Positions 1 through 10,056 are shown, counted from the first letter of the stretch. The stretch is 64,000 nucleotides of DNA from Parabacteroides sp. (GCA_019417325.1 DXVO01000023.1:124001-188000); one strand, 5' to 3'. Numbers and translations: made by a program. Notes: a model not told the origin generated them from the sequence alone.

Positions 1-513
1 ATGATATGCGTCAAGAACGATATAGCGGCTATCTTTTTTATCGAAAGTAAATTTCAAAAAGCCGCATCTTTCCGTTGCCGTAATTTCTGCCAATATTTCA
101 TCTTCCTGCAATTTTACCGAATAATAATAAGGGGTTGCCGTTTCCTTGGCATGTGAAAACGATTGGGCTCTTTCTGAATCCTTTACACGAAGTTCACCGG
201 AAACCGGCATTATACTGAAGGTTCCATAGTCCCCAATCCACGGACTTGGCAGATGCGTCTGACGAAATCCCCTGATTGAATCGGAATTATATGTATATAT
301 CCAGTTATCATCCATCATTCCCGTTTGAGGAGTCCAAAAATTCATACCCCACGGGCACGTAACAGCAGGATAAGTATTCCCATGAGAAAAACTTCTATTA
401 TTATTCGTCCCTATTAACGCATTTACATAATCAACCGGACTCTTCGCCTCCGCATTTTCAAAGAAAAAGCTATACGACAAAATCAAAAACACAAATAAGA
501 TTCTATTTTTCAT
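1..513 (-). CDS. GH92 family alpha-mannosidase, N-terminal part (runs off window)
   Basis: The reading frame stays open from an ATG at 513 to the window edge (171 codons), so the C-terminal majority of this usually 700-plus-residue enzyme is missing. The protein starts with a signal peptide (residues 1-23) and then shows the GH92 N-terminal beta-sandwich pattern: VDYVNALIGTNN at residue 26 onward, SHGNTYPAVTCPWGMNFW, and GFRQTHLPSPWIGDYG. GH92 enzymes are calcium-dependent exo-alpha-mannosidases acting in the periplasm on N-glycans or mannans. The catalytic residues lie beyond the window. It is the last visible gene of the sulfatase operon, 32 bp after the preceding stop codon. This suggests the locus target contains mannose. 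Confidence 0.88.
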   Translation of the reverse strand, partial: MKNRILFVFLILSYSFFFENAEAKSPVDYVNALIGTNNNRSFSHGNTYPAVTCPWGMNFWTPQTGMMDDNWIYTYNSDSIRGFRQTHLPSPWIGDYGTFSIMPVSGELRVKDSERAQSFSHAKETATPYYYSVKLQEDEILAEITATERCGFLKFTFDKKDSRYIVLDAYH

Positions 514-545
514 GATATCATTATATTTATAATAAAAATAAAGCA

Positions 546-1988
546 TTAAGGCGTATATTCTACTGTTCCCCATTTATTTACTTTATATCCCCATTTTTCT
601 ATATATTTCTCACCCGGTAAAAACTCGTCATTCTTTTCTGATAATAAACGTGCCAATAAACCATCTAACTGCAAACGTATTTCTGTATATCCCTCATCCT
701 GTACAAGATTAGTTTGCTGATACGGATCCTTCCTGTTATCATATAAAAGCCAGGGACCATTCAAATCTTTTACATAGGTATACCTTTTGGTCCGTACTCC
801 GCGATATTCCCGTCCACCACTACGCCGTTCCCATTCACCAAAAGGGGTTATACATTCAATCAAAGTGCCTTCTATTCTATCTTTTTTTTCACCTTTCAGT
901 ATAGGATAGATATTTTTACCTTCCACTGCATCCGGAATTGGCAAACCGGACATAGCTAATAAAGTCGGCATAATATCCACCGAATTAAATAACGTATCTA
1001 CAGTTCTTCCTTTATTACCGAAATCAGTAGGGTATTTTAGTAAAAACGGGACAAGGATAGACTCATCATAAGGTTGCTGTTTTCGTTGTAACCCCTGAGA
1101 GCCTAACATATCTCCATGGTCCGATGTCAAGACAAAAATGGTATTTTTATCTATACCGCATTGTTTTATTGTCTTCTGTAATTGCCCGACACATGAATCC
1201 ATGGCAGAGATATGTGCATAATATCCTTTCAAATCTTTAATAGCACGACCTTTACAAGCGTCCGGTACATTGGGTCTTAGCTTAATATCTTTGTCTCTGT
1301 ATAACTTCTGATATTCTTCCGGTGCCGAATCATACGGGTTATGAGGGGGTCCCCATGACAAAAATAAAACAAACGGTTTTTCTTTCCGGGAATACTCTTC
1401 TATATACCGGCATGCATCATTGGTCTGTGCCGTCACATCATACCCCTCCCACCATTTAGGCGAACTATCATTATTATCATAATACTGGGATTTATTATAA
1501 TCATGTGTACATTCCAGTACTTTAAAATAATCAAATCCCTGTCTATTCGATTCAGGAATATAATTACTTCTCCCGTTTCCATTAATATGCCATTTTCCGA
1601 CATACCCCGTATTATATCCTGCCGATTTATATACTTTCCCTATCGACTTTGCTTCCGGATTCAACTGTACATCATTTAAAAACAATCCGTGACTCTGAGC
1701 ATATTGCCCTGTTAACAAAGTTGCCCGATAAGGGGTAGACACCGGCATACATGAGACTGCATATCTAAAATTAATGCTTTCCGAGGCCAACCTGTCTATA
1801 TTGGGGGTATATATATCCGTATTTCCGGCATACCCCGTATCTTGTGCACGCCATTGGTCTGCAAAAACAAAAACCAGATTCGGACGTTTCTTTTTTCCAA
1901 AGCTCAAAGCATGTATAGTAGGCGGAAACAATAATACTCCAGCCGCTACCCCTGCTTTCCGAATAAAATCCCTTCGTGTTAATTTCAT
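546..1988 (-). CDS. Serine-type sulfatase (1 of 3), Tat-like leader
   Basis: The 480-aa protein has the alkaline phosphatase/sulfatase fold. The N-terminus MKLTRRDFIRKAG carries a twin-arginine-like motif before a hydrophobic stretch, suggesting export. The metal-binding Asp is in FVFADQW (D44), and the sulfatase signature is S84-T-P-Y-R88 followed by ATLLTG. Ser takes the place of Cys, so formylglycine must be made by an anSME-type radical SAM maturase, which is not in the window. A later HGDMLG block fits a metal or substrate site. It removes sulfate esters from a glycan in the periplasm. It is the third sulfatase of the leftward operon, 42 bp after the previous stop. Substrate position is not readable. 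Confidence 0.93.
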   Translation of the reverse strand: MKLTRRDFIRKAGVAAGVLLFPPTIHALSFGKKKRPNLVFVFADQWRAQDTGYAGNTDIYTPNIDRLASESINFRYAVSCMPVSTPYRATLLTGQYAQSHGLFLNDVQLNPEAKSIGKVYKSAGYNTGYVGKWHINGNGRSNYIPESNRQGFDYFKVLECTHDYNKSQYYDNNDSSPKWWEGYDVTAQTNDACRYIEEYSRKEKPFVLFLSWGPPHNPYDSAPEEYQKLYRDKDIKLRPNVPDACKGRAIKDLKGYYAHISAMDSCVGQLQKTIKQCGIDKNTIFVLTSDHGDMLGSQGLQRKQQPYDESILVPFLLKYPTDFGNKGRTVDTLFNSVDIMPTLLAMSGLPIPDAVEGKNIYPILKGEKKDRIEGTLIECITPFGEWERRSGGREYRGVRTKRYTYVKDLNGPWLLYDNRKDPYQQTNLVQDEGYTEIRLQLDGLLARLLSEKNDEFLPGEKYIEKWGYKVNKWGTVEYTP

Positions 1989-2030
1989 GATTTACCTCCT
2001 GTCTATTTCAATAACTTAGTTATTGTCTTC

Positions 2031-3590
2031 CTACCAAAAATATTCCTTATTCAACTCCTGCATTTCGGGATATGCAGCATCTTCATCTTCGTATTGTTTT
2101 TTCAATTCCAATAATTCTAATTTTAACTTCTTTATTAGCTTTTGTGATGAAGGTTGATGATAAATATTATTCATCTCGCAGGGATCTTTCTTCAAATCAT
2201 ACAATTCCCACTCAGGTTCTAAAGGTTTGTTACTCGTACCTGTTTTACCTAACGACCGGGCATAATAATAAACCAACTTGTAACGTTCCGTCCTGATTCC
2301 ATAATTGGCAGTTGCATTATGTGCCCCGTCCGCATGTTGCCAATAACGGTAATACATCGATTTACGCCAACCGGCAACCCGTTTTCCCTGTAAGTTTTTC
2401 CTGAAACTTTTACCTTGCATTTGTTTAGGCAGAGGTATATTAGCATAATCAAGAAACAATGGAGCAAAATCGACATTTAAGATGATATCATCATTCACTG
2501 TTTTAGGCACAATTTCTTTAGGATACCGGATTAAAAAAGGCATTCTCAATGATTCTTCATGCATTAAACGCTTATCGAACCACCCATGTTCGCCCAAGAA
2601 AAAACCCTGATCACCCGTATAAACCACAACTGTATTTTCCGTCAGCCCATTATCATCCAGATATTTCAATATGCGTCCTACATTTTCATCAACACCCGCA
2701 ACACAGCGCAAATAGTCTTTTATGTAACGTTGATATATCCAGTGTCTCTTTTCTTTTACAGATAAACCAGACGGCACCGGCTCATTTTTTAAATCTATAT
2801 GATTCATAAATTCCAGTCCCATTCTAATTTCTTTGGTAAATTTACCTTTACCTTCATAAGCATCCAATAAATTATCCGGTTCGGGCACTTCCACATCTTT
2901 TAGTAAATCTTTAAAGCGGGCAGCCGGTTTCCAAGGTCTATGAGGCGCTTTAAAATGACACATCAGGAAAAAGGGTTTCTCCTTATCCACAGATGATAAA
3001 TACCGGATAGCCTCTTCACCGATTATATCAGTTGAATGCCCTTGATTTTTCGTCGGCTTCGGTCCGCCATTCTTTCCTGAATGCCAGTCCCCTTTCTTTA
3101 TTAACCCGGGATTATCGTAAACACCTTGCCCGGGTAGCACATAGTAATAATCAAATCCTGCAGGCTCCGAACCCAAATGCCATTTACCGATAACAGCCGT
3201 TTGATAGCCCTGGTCATGCAGATAAGTAGCAGAAGTAGGCAAACAACTATCCAAACTATCCGCCAATGTATAAACCCCATTCTTCTGGCTATACTGTCCT
3301 GTAAGAATACAGGCTCTACTCGGAGTACTGATTGAATTAGTAACGAAACAATTCCTTAAAATCGCTCCTTCCCTGGCTAACCGGTCTATATTCGGCGTAG
3401 GAAGCACGGTCGACAACAAACCTCCATAAGCACTAACAGCTTGTGAAGTATGATCGTCAGACATAATGAAAAGAATATTAGGAAGCTTTTTCTTTTCAAC
3501 AGATTGTGCATAAACAGTACTAACCTGCAATGAACAGATAGATGCACAAAGAAGTATATTATTATATTGTATTTTACATCTCATAAACAT
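2031..3590 (-). CDS. Serine-type sulfatase (2 of 3), GlcNAc-6-sulfatase-like
   Basis: The 519-aa exported sulfatase has a signal peptide ending near AQS (residues 28-30). Metal site residues are in IMSDDHTSQ (D45, D46), and the serine-type signature is S88-T-P-S-R92 with ACILTGQY after it. Later blocks include GKWHLG and TGDQGFFLGEHGWFDK. The overall pattern resembles Bacteroides sulfatases that remove 6-O-sulfate from GlcNAc, but this subfamily call is an inference from memory of the family. The start may be M1 or M3; both give a signal peptide. It begins 9 bp after the stop of the upstream sulfatase, so the two are co-transcribed. Confidence 0.92.
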   Translation of the reverse strand: MFMRCKIQYNNILLCASICSLQVSTVYAQSVEKKKLPNILFIMSDDHTSQAVSAYGGLLSTVLPTPNIDRLAREGAILRNCFVTNSISTPSRACILTGQYSQKNGVYTLADSLDSCLPTSATYLHDQGYQTAVIGKWHLGSEPAGFDYYYVLPGQGVYDNPGLIKKGDWHSGKNGGPKPTKNQGHSTDIIGEEAIRYLSSVDKEKPFFLMCHFKAPHRPWKPAARFKDLLKDVEVPEPDNLLDAYEGKGKFTKEIRMGLEFMNHIDLKNEPVPSGLSVKEKRHWIYQRYIKDYLRCVAGVDENVGRILKYLDDNGLTENTVVVYTGDQGFFLGEHGWFDKRLMHEESLRMPFLIRYPKEIVPKTVNDDIILNVDFAPLFLDYANIPLPKQMQGKSFRKNLQGKRVAGWRKSMYYRYWQHADGAHNATANYGIRTERYKLVYYYARSLGKTGTSNKPLEPEWELYDLKKDPCEMNNIYHQPSSQKLIKKLKLELLELKKQYEDEDAAYPEMQELNKEYFW

Positions 3591-3599
3591 TTCAGTATT

Positions 3600-5036
3600 T
3601 TAGTCAACCCATAAAGGAGGACGCGCCATAAACAAAGGAAAACCCGTAATTCTGTCGTTCTGATCACCTCTACGATTTTTCCACCAAGGATGATCTTTTG
3701 TTTCTTTTTGCCATTTAATCATTTGATCTGCCAGTTTACGACCCGGAGCCTTATATTTTTCCATATCCGCTACATTATTCAATTCGTCAGGATCAGTTTC
3801 CAGATCATATATTTCAACCATTGCCCTCGGACAGGCAAAAATCTGGCTTTGTTCCTTTTTTAATGTTCCGTTGCGTTGTTCATTCTTCAAATCATACCAA
3901 CTCAAGCTGGTACTCAAGTCCATGGAGGTTCCGTGAGGTAATTCATAATAAGCATTATAAATCAATTTATATTTTTCAGACCGGACACAACGGATATACT
4001 CGTCTGTATCGTGCCAGTTCCGTTCGGAAAAAACATATTCGCGCCCTCTCTTTGACGAATCGAACAACAAATCCTTGAATCCTCTTCCATACATGCACTC
4101 CGGAATATTTATGCCGGCAAGATCCAATAAAGTCGGAGCCAGGTCAATCGTACTGATCAAGCCATTTTTATGAACAGAGCCCGGAATTATCCGATTATTC
4201 CACATAAAGATCAAAGGTGTCTGGATTCCTGAATCATATAAAGTTCCTTTAGCCCTTGGAAATGGCATTCCGTTATCACTCAAAAAAACGATAATCGTAT
4301 TTTCCAACAAGTTACGTTTCTCCAATTCGGCCATCATTTTTCCTATGTCTCCATCCATCCGGGATATTTCATTATAATAATCTGCCAGATCACGACGGGT
4401 ATCCGGCGCATCAACCAAATAAGGAGGAACCGTAACATGATCCGGTGAATTTATCTGATCGCATTTGTTGCGATTATAAGGTCTGTGAGGATCGATAAAG
4501 CCGACCCACAAGAAAAAAGGAGAATCCTTCGTTTCATCCAAAAAGCGACTATAATTCGTATATAACTGGTCATTTAACGGTCCTTGGTCCGGTAAGTATC
4601 CCCCTTTTATAATCGTATCGAATTGCTTGTCTCCATTTGGTCCCCAATGGGTTTTCAACATGCATGCGGTGTTATATCCTGCCTGTTTAAAATAATAAGG
4701 CATCATTTTTGTCTTATCATCAATCCCGGTATGTAAATCCTGTGTTCCGATCGTATGTGCAAACATTCCGGTCATCATACTGGTTCTTGAAGGACTGGAT
4801 TGCGGAGAGGTAAGAAACGCATTTTGAAAACGCATTCCTCTTTCCGCCAATTTATCGATGTTAGGAGTAGATATATTTCTATTTCCATAACAGCCATAGT
4901 CCATACCTGCATCATCTGCTATGAAAACAACTATATTAGGCTGGTTATTCTTACTATTCTGCTGTGCATATCCCTGACAGGACACAGACATGGTAACAAG
5001 AGTAACTGCACATTTACCTAAAAAAATATTTTTCAT
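3600..5036 (-). CDS. Serine-type sulfatase (3 of 3), sulfamidase (SGSH)-like
   Basis: The 478-aa sulfatase has a signal peptide ending near QGYAQQ. Metal residues are in FIADDAGMD (D41, D42), and the signature is S80-S-P-S-R84 followed by TSMMTG. The stretch GCYGNRNISTPNIDKLAERG, then the signature, then HTIGTQDLH, resembles N-sulfoglucosamine sulfohydrolase, which cleaves N-sulfate from glucosamine. Heparan-like or other N-sulfated sugar is therefore a candidate substrate, but this is family resemblance only. It is the first gene of the sulfatase operon. Its start codon lies 58 bp from the edge of the 22-bp repeat array, the probable control region. Confidence 0.92.
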   Translation of the reverse strand: MKNIFLGKCAVTLVTMSVSCQGYAQQNSKNNQPNIVVFIADDAGMDYGCYGNRNISTPNIDKLAERGMRFQNAFLTSPQSSPSRTSMMTGMFAHTIGTQDLHTGIDDKTKMMPYYFKQAGYNTACMLKTHWGPNGDKQFDTIIKGGYLPDQGPLNDQLYTNYSRFLDETKDSPFFLWVGFIDPHRPYNRNKCDQINSPDHVTVPPYLVDAPDTRRDLADYYNEISRMDGDIGKMMAELEKRNLLENTIIVFLSDNGMPFPRAKGTLYDSGIQTPLIFMWNNRIIPGSVHKNGLISTIDLAPTLLDLAGINIPECMYGRGFKDLLFDSSKRGREYVFSERNWHDTDEYIRCVRSEKYKLIYNAYYELPHGTSMDLSTSLSWYDLKNEQRNGTLKKEQSQIFACPRAMVEIYDLETDPDELNNVADMEKYKAPGRKLADQMIKWQKETKDHPWWKNRRGDQNDRITGFPLFMARPPLWVD

Positions 5037-5093
5037 TATTCGTATGTTTAATTATTCCTTACCTATTTAATAAAAGGAGGCTTTTCTCACTTC

Positions 5094-5181
5094 ATTTTTA
5101 TACTGTGAGAATTTTTTCTCATCCAAGCGAGAAAAAATTCTCATCAGCATGAATCTCTATTCTCATCGGTATGAGAATAAA
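5094..5181. promoter_or_regulatory. Tandem 22-bp repeat array upstream of sulfatase operon
   Basis: TTCTCATC occurs at 5116, 5138 and 5160, exactly 22 bp apart. The complementary half-site TGAGAAT occurs in phase at 5106 and 5172, with a variant CGAGAAA at 5128. The array therefore reads as about four imperfect 22-bp units. The last unit contains a perfect palindrome with 8-bp arms and a 4-bp centre (5159-5178). Twenty-two bases are two helical turns, so all sites face the same side of the DNA. It sits in the 182-bp gap between the SusD stop (5219) and the first sulfatase start (5036). A role as operator array is an inference. Confidence 0.7.
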
Positions 5182-5218
5182 TAGTATACATCAACTACAC
5201 ACAAAGAACTTCTTCAAC

Positions 5219-6970
5219 CTACCAGCCAGGATTTTGTTCATAGCTGCCATTTGCTACTTGTTCAAATGGAATCGGCATTAAAAACATTTTCGGAGCTTCA
5301 AACACCCTGTTGCGCTTTTCACGGCTATAAGTCAACTTCCCTTTCTCATCTTTTTCTATAACCTGAAGCCATACCTGTTTTTGTGAATCCGCGTCTTTCC
5401 AATGTCTCACATCCCAGAACCGGTGTTCCTCAAAAGCAAGCTCAATACGCCGCTCGCGTTTAATACGGGTTCTCATTTCATCTTTACCCAAACCGGATGG
5501 TAGTGCCGGTTGCATAGCCCTGTCGCGAATCTGGTCGATCGCCCATTTGGCTGTTTTTCCATTTCCTAAACCGTCCACCTCCGGTCCGAAAGCTTCGTTC
5601 ATTGCTTCGGCATAATTCAACAAGACTTCGGCATAACGAATAATCGGATAATTATGATCCGCCAACTCCGACTTTTTAGGATCAATTGTCACATCCACAA
5701 ACTTACGTAAATAAAAACCGGTATTCACATAAGTCGAATTATAATCTTTTCCATCAACGACCTTGGTACCAGCCTTCCCTCTGAATGTTTCAATCTTTTG
5801 TCCTCTATAGTCCGCCCCGTTATAAAAAATAGAAGCATAAAAACGTTGGTCCCTGTTCTTATACGGATCTTGTTCATTATAACCCGAACCTGCCTCATGA
5901 ATACTTTTACCGTTTTTCATCTCATAATCATCCACCAAATCCAAGGTAGGTAACGAATAGCCTGCCACAGCACTATTAGCAGCCAAAAAACGTTTAGGCA
6001 ACTGACGCAACTCGCAATTCTTATCCTGAGGCTTCATATAAGACAGTATTACTTCATCATTCACACGAGTCACAAAAAACTTCTCATAACTACTCTTTTT
6101 ATCTTTAGCTTCAATGTGTAATCCGTAGCCATTCGCTTCAGCAAGTTTGATTGCCTCGGCATTTGCTTCGGCTGCCACCCTCCATTTTCCCTCATCATAT
6201 TCACCCGCAACAATTCGGTTTGTATTTTGAGGATCGTTGAACAAAGGACGGGCTGCATACAAGAGGGTACGCCCCTTTATTGCTTTCGCCGCAACGGATG
6301 TCGCACGTCCATATTCCTCCGGTTCCGTAAAACGATAATTAGCAGGCAGTACCATAGCTGCCGAGTCCAATTGTTCCACTATATACTTTATCGTTTCATC
6401 AAATGTACTTCGCGGCGTATATAATTCCGGGCTGGAAGAATTTAACGGAATATTAATAATAGGAACCCCTCCGTACGACCGGGCCAAATCCGCATAAGCA
6501 AAAGCTCGTAAAAAACGGGCTTCTTCCTTTAATCGCTTTTTCTCTTCTTCGGTCATACCTGTTTGAACATTAACGGGAACCTTATCTATATTTTGTATAA
6601 ACGTATTTGCAGGACGTATAGAAGTCCATCCTTGGGCCCATCCCGGAAGTTCCGTGGGAATATTAACAGCATTCCAGGTTCCTTCATTAAACCATAATGC
6701 CTGTGTCAGCATACCTATTGGTCCCTGCTGTCCTTCATCCGTACAGCATCCCAGATAAACAGGAGTCTTTGCAAAGGAAAAACGAGCATATCCTTTAGGT
6801 AACCGGCTATATACGTTTGCTATATATTTACGGGCATAAATACCATCCGAAAAGATTTTCTCCTCTGTCATATCTCCCGACTCTGCTTTATCCAATAATC
6901 CTACACCATCTTGCTGACAAGCAGACAGTCCCAATATTGACATTAAAAAGTATATATAATATTTTTTCAT
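5219..6970 (-). CDS. SusD/RagB-family glycan-binding lipoprotein (pair 1)
   Basis: The 583-aa surface lipoprotein has the lipobox LGLSAC with Cys18. SusD/RagB hallmarks include helical TPR-like parts (KRLKEEARFLRAFAYADLAR, then GGVPII) and the C-terminal block RRIELAFEEHRFWDVRHWK. The C-terminal end is MPIPFEQVANGSYEQNPGW, typical of the family. It forms the lid on the partner SusC channel and binds oligosaccharide at the cell surface. It follows the SusC gene at 6985 with 14 bp between them. A second pair lies immediately upstream. Confidence 0.96.
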   Translation of the reverse strand: MKKYYIYFLMSILGLSACQQDGVGLLDKAESGDMTEEKIFSDGIYARKYIANVYSRLPKGYARFSFAKTPVYLGCCTDEGQQGPIGMLTQALWFNEGTWNAVNIPTELPGWAQGWTSIRPANTFIQNIDKVPVNVQTGMTEEEKKRLKEEARFLRAFAYADLARSYGGVPIINIPLNSSSPELYTPRSTFDETIKYIVEQLDSAAMVLPANYRFTEPEEYGRATSVAAKAIKGRTLLYAARPLFNDPQNTNRIVAGEYDEGKWRVAAEANAEAIKLAEANGYGLHIEAKDKKSSYEKFFVTRVNDEVILSYMKPQDKNCELRQLPKRFLAANSAVAGYSLPTLDLVDDYEMKNGKSIHEAGSGYNEQDPYKNRDQRFYASIFYNGADYRGQKIETFRGKAGTKVVDGKDYNSTYVNTGFYLRKFVDVTIDPKKSELADHNYPIIRYAEVLLNYAEAMNEAFGPEVDGLGNGKTAKWAIDQIRDRAMQPALPSGLGKDEMRTRIKRERRIELAFEEHRFWDVRHWKDADSQKQVWLQVIEKDEKGKLTYSREKRNRVFEAPKMFLMPIPFEQVANGSYEQNPGW

Positions 6971-6984
6971 ATTGCTACCTGTTT

Positions 6985-9900
6985 TTAAAATTGGAAATTA
7001 AAACCTAACGTATACTGTGCCATTTGAGGATAGTTGTACCCACGTTCCTGCTCCGTTTCCGGGTCAAAATTCTTAACATAGTCGAATGTTAATAAATTCG
7101 TTCCGCTAACAAAAACACGTAAACGGGAAATGCCTGCTTTACTAAGCAACGTTTTTGGGAAAGTATATCCTATCTCTAAATTTTTAAGCCTGAGATAATC
7201 ACCTTTTTTCAACCAAAAATCAGATTTACGATGGTTATTCGGGAAATTTCCATTATGTAGACGAGGATAAGTTGCCGTATCCCAAGTTGAAGGATCTTCG
7301 GGATTAAAACGATTCAAATGCATTTCCTGTACATTGCCTCCATCCATAAATTCCCAAACCGCACCATAAGCAAAATATGCGGAGAATTGGGCTGCACCTT
7401 GCCATAGCATGCTAAAATCCAATCCGTTCCATTCAAATCCGGCTGATAATCCGAACTGAATTCGTGGAACATTGCTATAACCAATCGGGCATTCGTCATA
7501 CCCATTAATGACACCGTCATTATTCAAATCCTGGTATTTCAAGTCCCCAATTTTAACATCTCCAAACTGCTTCGGACTGGCATCTATTTCTTCCTGACTT
7601 TTAAACATTCCAAGACAAACCAAACCAAAATGTTGTCCTAACGATTGTCCTGTCGTAGCCATCCAGTCATACAACTGGGGAGACTCACCTTTAAAAAGAA
7701 CTTTGTTCCGTGCATATGAAACATTCCCCTTAACATAATAATTAAACTTGTTAATATTATCCGAATAACCAAGTTCCAACTCACCACCCTGATTCCTTAC
7801 TTTACCTATGTTTTCCGGAGGCAACCCTATTCCTAAAACATTGGGGATAGACTGATTGGTCAATAATATATCCCGTCTGTCTTCTCTAAAATAATCGGCG
7901 CTCACGGTCAATTTGCCTTTCAATAAACGCAGGTCGATACCCACATTGCTTTTTCTGGCACGTTCCCATGTTACCAGCTCATTGCCTAACCTTCCTTCTG
8001 TATAACCATTTAAAGCCTGAGGGGTCGTTCCAAAATTATAATTACCAAAATTAGCATTGCCCGGATTATAAATATGCTGATAGAGATATGCCTGACCGCC
8101 TAATTTATCATTCCCTACTTCTCCATAAGATCCTCTAATCTTAAAAAAGTCTACAAACGGAACATTCTCTTTCCAGAATTTTTCTTCGGAAATCACCCAA
8201 CCAGCAGAAAATGCAGGGAATAAAGCATAACGATGTCCTTCTGCAAATTGATTGGATCCGTTATAACCCATATTAATTTCTCCCAGATATTTGTTCTTAA
8301 AACTATAGGTTAACCGACCGACAAAGCCCAGGTACCCGGAAGGTACAGCTGCCTTAGATATATATTGGGTTTGGTTATACAGGGCCAAAGCCGTTACTTT
8401 ATGCGGTCCAAAATCCCTTGCATAATTTAAAGAGGCTTCCAGATAAATTCGTTGATAATCATCCAATGTCTGCGTTGACAAAGAGGGCAAAACTTCCTCT
8501 GTCATAATCGATTTATCATACTCTCCAAATTTAGTATATCGTACAGTATATGGGCATTCTGTCAACGTTTGACTTGAAGATTCAAAAGCTGTAATACCGG
8601 CCATAGCTTTTACAGACAACCCCTTCGTCACAAAATCAAGTTTCTGATTTAATTTAAAATTACCTTCCAAGACATCATTATTTACATGATAATATCCTCC
8701 TCTTTCTATAATTTGAAGTGGATTTCTCATGCCTGTACCTATCGGATCCATACTACCGGCTCCATAAGTTCCATCCGGATTCTTCAAGGTCATAAAGTTA
8801 GCCGGCTGACGCATCAGTACTTCAAATAAGTTATTCGATTCAGGGCCACTATCAAATGAAAGCCTGTTTTTCATACCAATATTATGCCTGGAACGTAATG
8901 AGGTACTCAAATCCACACTCACCTGAGTCGTTTTTGTTACTGTAAAATCCAGATTCGAACGTAAGTTCACCCGTTTATAATTGGCATTCGTACTATAATC
9001 CGTATTATCATATTGCTTATAAATACCATCCTGATATAAAAAACCGGCAGAAACAAAATACTTGACAAAATCCGTACCGCCACGAACATTGAGATTCACT
9101 TGTGCCTGAGGGGTATATTTTTTCAAGAACATATCAAGCAAATCATTATTAGGATGGGTAAAAGGAGAATCACCCAATAAATAATGCTGTAAATCTTCAT
9201 CACTTGAATAATCATACGAGTTTATATCACCGCCGTCATTACGAATCGCTTCATTTTTCAATAGCGCAAAATTATAGGCATCCAAAGGCTTAGGTAAACG
9301 AATCGGCGACTGTACTGCGACAGAAGTATTCAATGAAACCACCGGTTTATTTTTCATACCTCGTTTTGTTGTTACCAATATGACCCCGTTTGCTCCCCGG
9401 ACTCCATATACTGCCGTAGCAGAAGCATCTTTCATAACAGAAAATGATTCTATATCCTCCGGGTCAATCTGGTCAAAGCTACGTTCCACCCCATCTACTA
9501 AAATCAGCGGAGTCGCATCATTCATCGTAGCCATACCTCTGACATATATTTTAGAATCATCTGCACCGGGGCGACCGGAAACCATCTTCGTCATCACTCC
9601 CGAAATACGTCCGGCTATTGCATTACTTAAATTTGCGGAAGCACTTTGTTTCAAATCATCCGCTTTTACAGATGAGATAGCTCCAACCACAGACTCTTTT
9701 TTCTGTGTACCATAACCTATGACCACGATTTCATCAAGCTCCGAAACCTTAGGCTCCAGATTCACATTCAAAACCTTTTGATTCTGAACCTTTACCTCTT
9801 TCGTTTCATAACTGACATAAGAAAAAACCAGAATGTCTCCCTTATTAACTGATAGTGAGAACTTTCCGTCCAAATCAGAAATAGTAGCCTTATTTGTTCC

Positions 9901-10035
9901 TTTTACAACAATATTAACACCAACCAACTCTATATCAGCTTCATCACTTACACGTCCGGAAACTGTTGTTTGCTGTGCAAAAAGTTGAAATGTAAACAAA
10001 CAGAAAATAATTATTAATGTAGTTATATTTTTCAT
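6985..10035 (-). CDS. SusC/RagA-family TonB-dependent transporter (pair 1)
   Basis: The 1016-aa outer-membrane protein has a signal peptide (1-20), a carboxypeptidase-D-regulatory-like beta-sandwich (about 22-100), a TonB box DEIVVIGYG (101-109), a plug domain ending VILVTTKRG, and a 22-strand barrel with the terminal motif ending in GFNFQF. It imports oligosaccharides using proton-motive force through TonB. It is paired with the SusD gene downstream (14 bp gap) and follows the SusD of pair 2 by 21 bp, so all four Sus genes form one transcript. Confidence 0.97.
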   Translation of the reverse strand: MKNITTLIIIFCLFTFQLFAQQTTVSGRVSDEADIELVGVNIVVKGTNKATISDLDGKFSLSVNKGDILVFSYVSYETKEVKVQNQKVLNVNLEPKVSELDEIVVIGYGTQKKESVVGAISSVKADDLKQSASANLSNAIAGRISGVMTKMVSGRPGADDSKIYVRGMATMNDATPLILVDGVERSFDQIDPEDIESFSVMKDASATAVYGVRGANGVILVTTKRGMKNKPVVSLNTSVAVQSPIRLPKPLDAYNFALLKNEAIRNDGGDINSYDYSSDEDLQHYLLGDSPFTHPNNDLLDMFLKKYTPQAQVNLNVRGGTDFVKYFVSAGFLYQDGIYKQYDNTDYSTNANYKRVNLRSNLDFTVTKTTQVSVDLSTSLRSRHNIGMKNRLSFDSGPESNNLFEVLMRQPANFMTLKNPDGTYGAGSMDPIGTGMRNPLQIIERGGYYHVNNDVLEGNFKLNQKLDFVTKGLSVKAMAGITAFESSSQTLTECPYTVRYTKFGEYDKSIMTEEVLPSLSTQTLDDYQRIYLEASLNYARDFGPHKVTALALYNQTQYISKAAVPSGYLGFVGRLTYSFKNKYLGEINMGYNGSNQFAEGHRYALFPAFSAGWVISEEKFWKENVPFVDFFKIRGSYGEVGNDKLGGQAYLYQHIYNPGNANFGNYNFGTTPQALNGYTEGRLGNELVTWERARKSNVGIDLRLLKGKLTVSADYFREDRRDILLTNQSIPNVLGIGLPPENIGKVRNQGGELELGYSDNINKFNYYVKGNVSYARNKVLFKGESPQLYDWMATTGQSLGQHFGLVCLGMFKSQEEIDASPKQFGDVKIGDLKYQDLNNDGVINGYDECPIGYSNVPRIQFGLSAGFEWNGLDFSMLWQGAAQFSAYFAYGAVWEFMDGGNVQEMHLNRFNPEDPSTWDTATYPRLHNGNFPNNHRKSDFWLKKGDYLRLKNLEIGYTFPKTLLSKAGISRLRVFVSGTNLLTFDYVKNFDPETEQERGYNYPQMAQYTLGFNFQF

Positions 10036-10056
10036 ACTAATAAATAATTTAAGATT

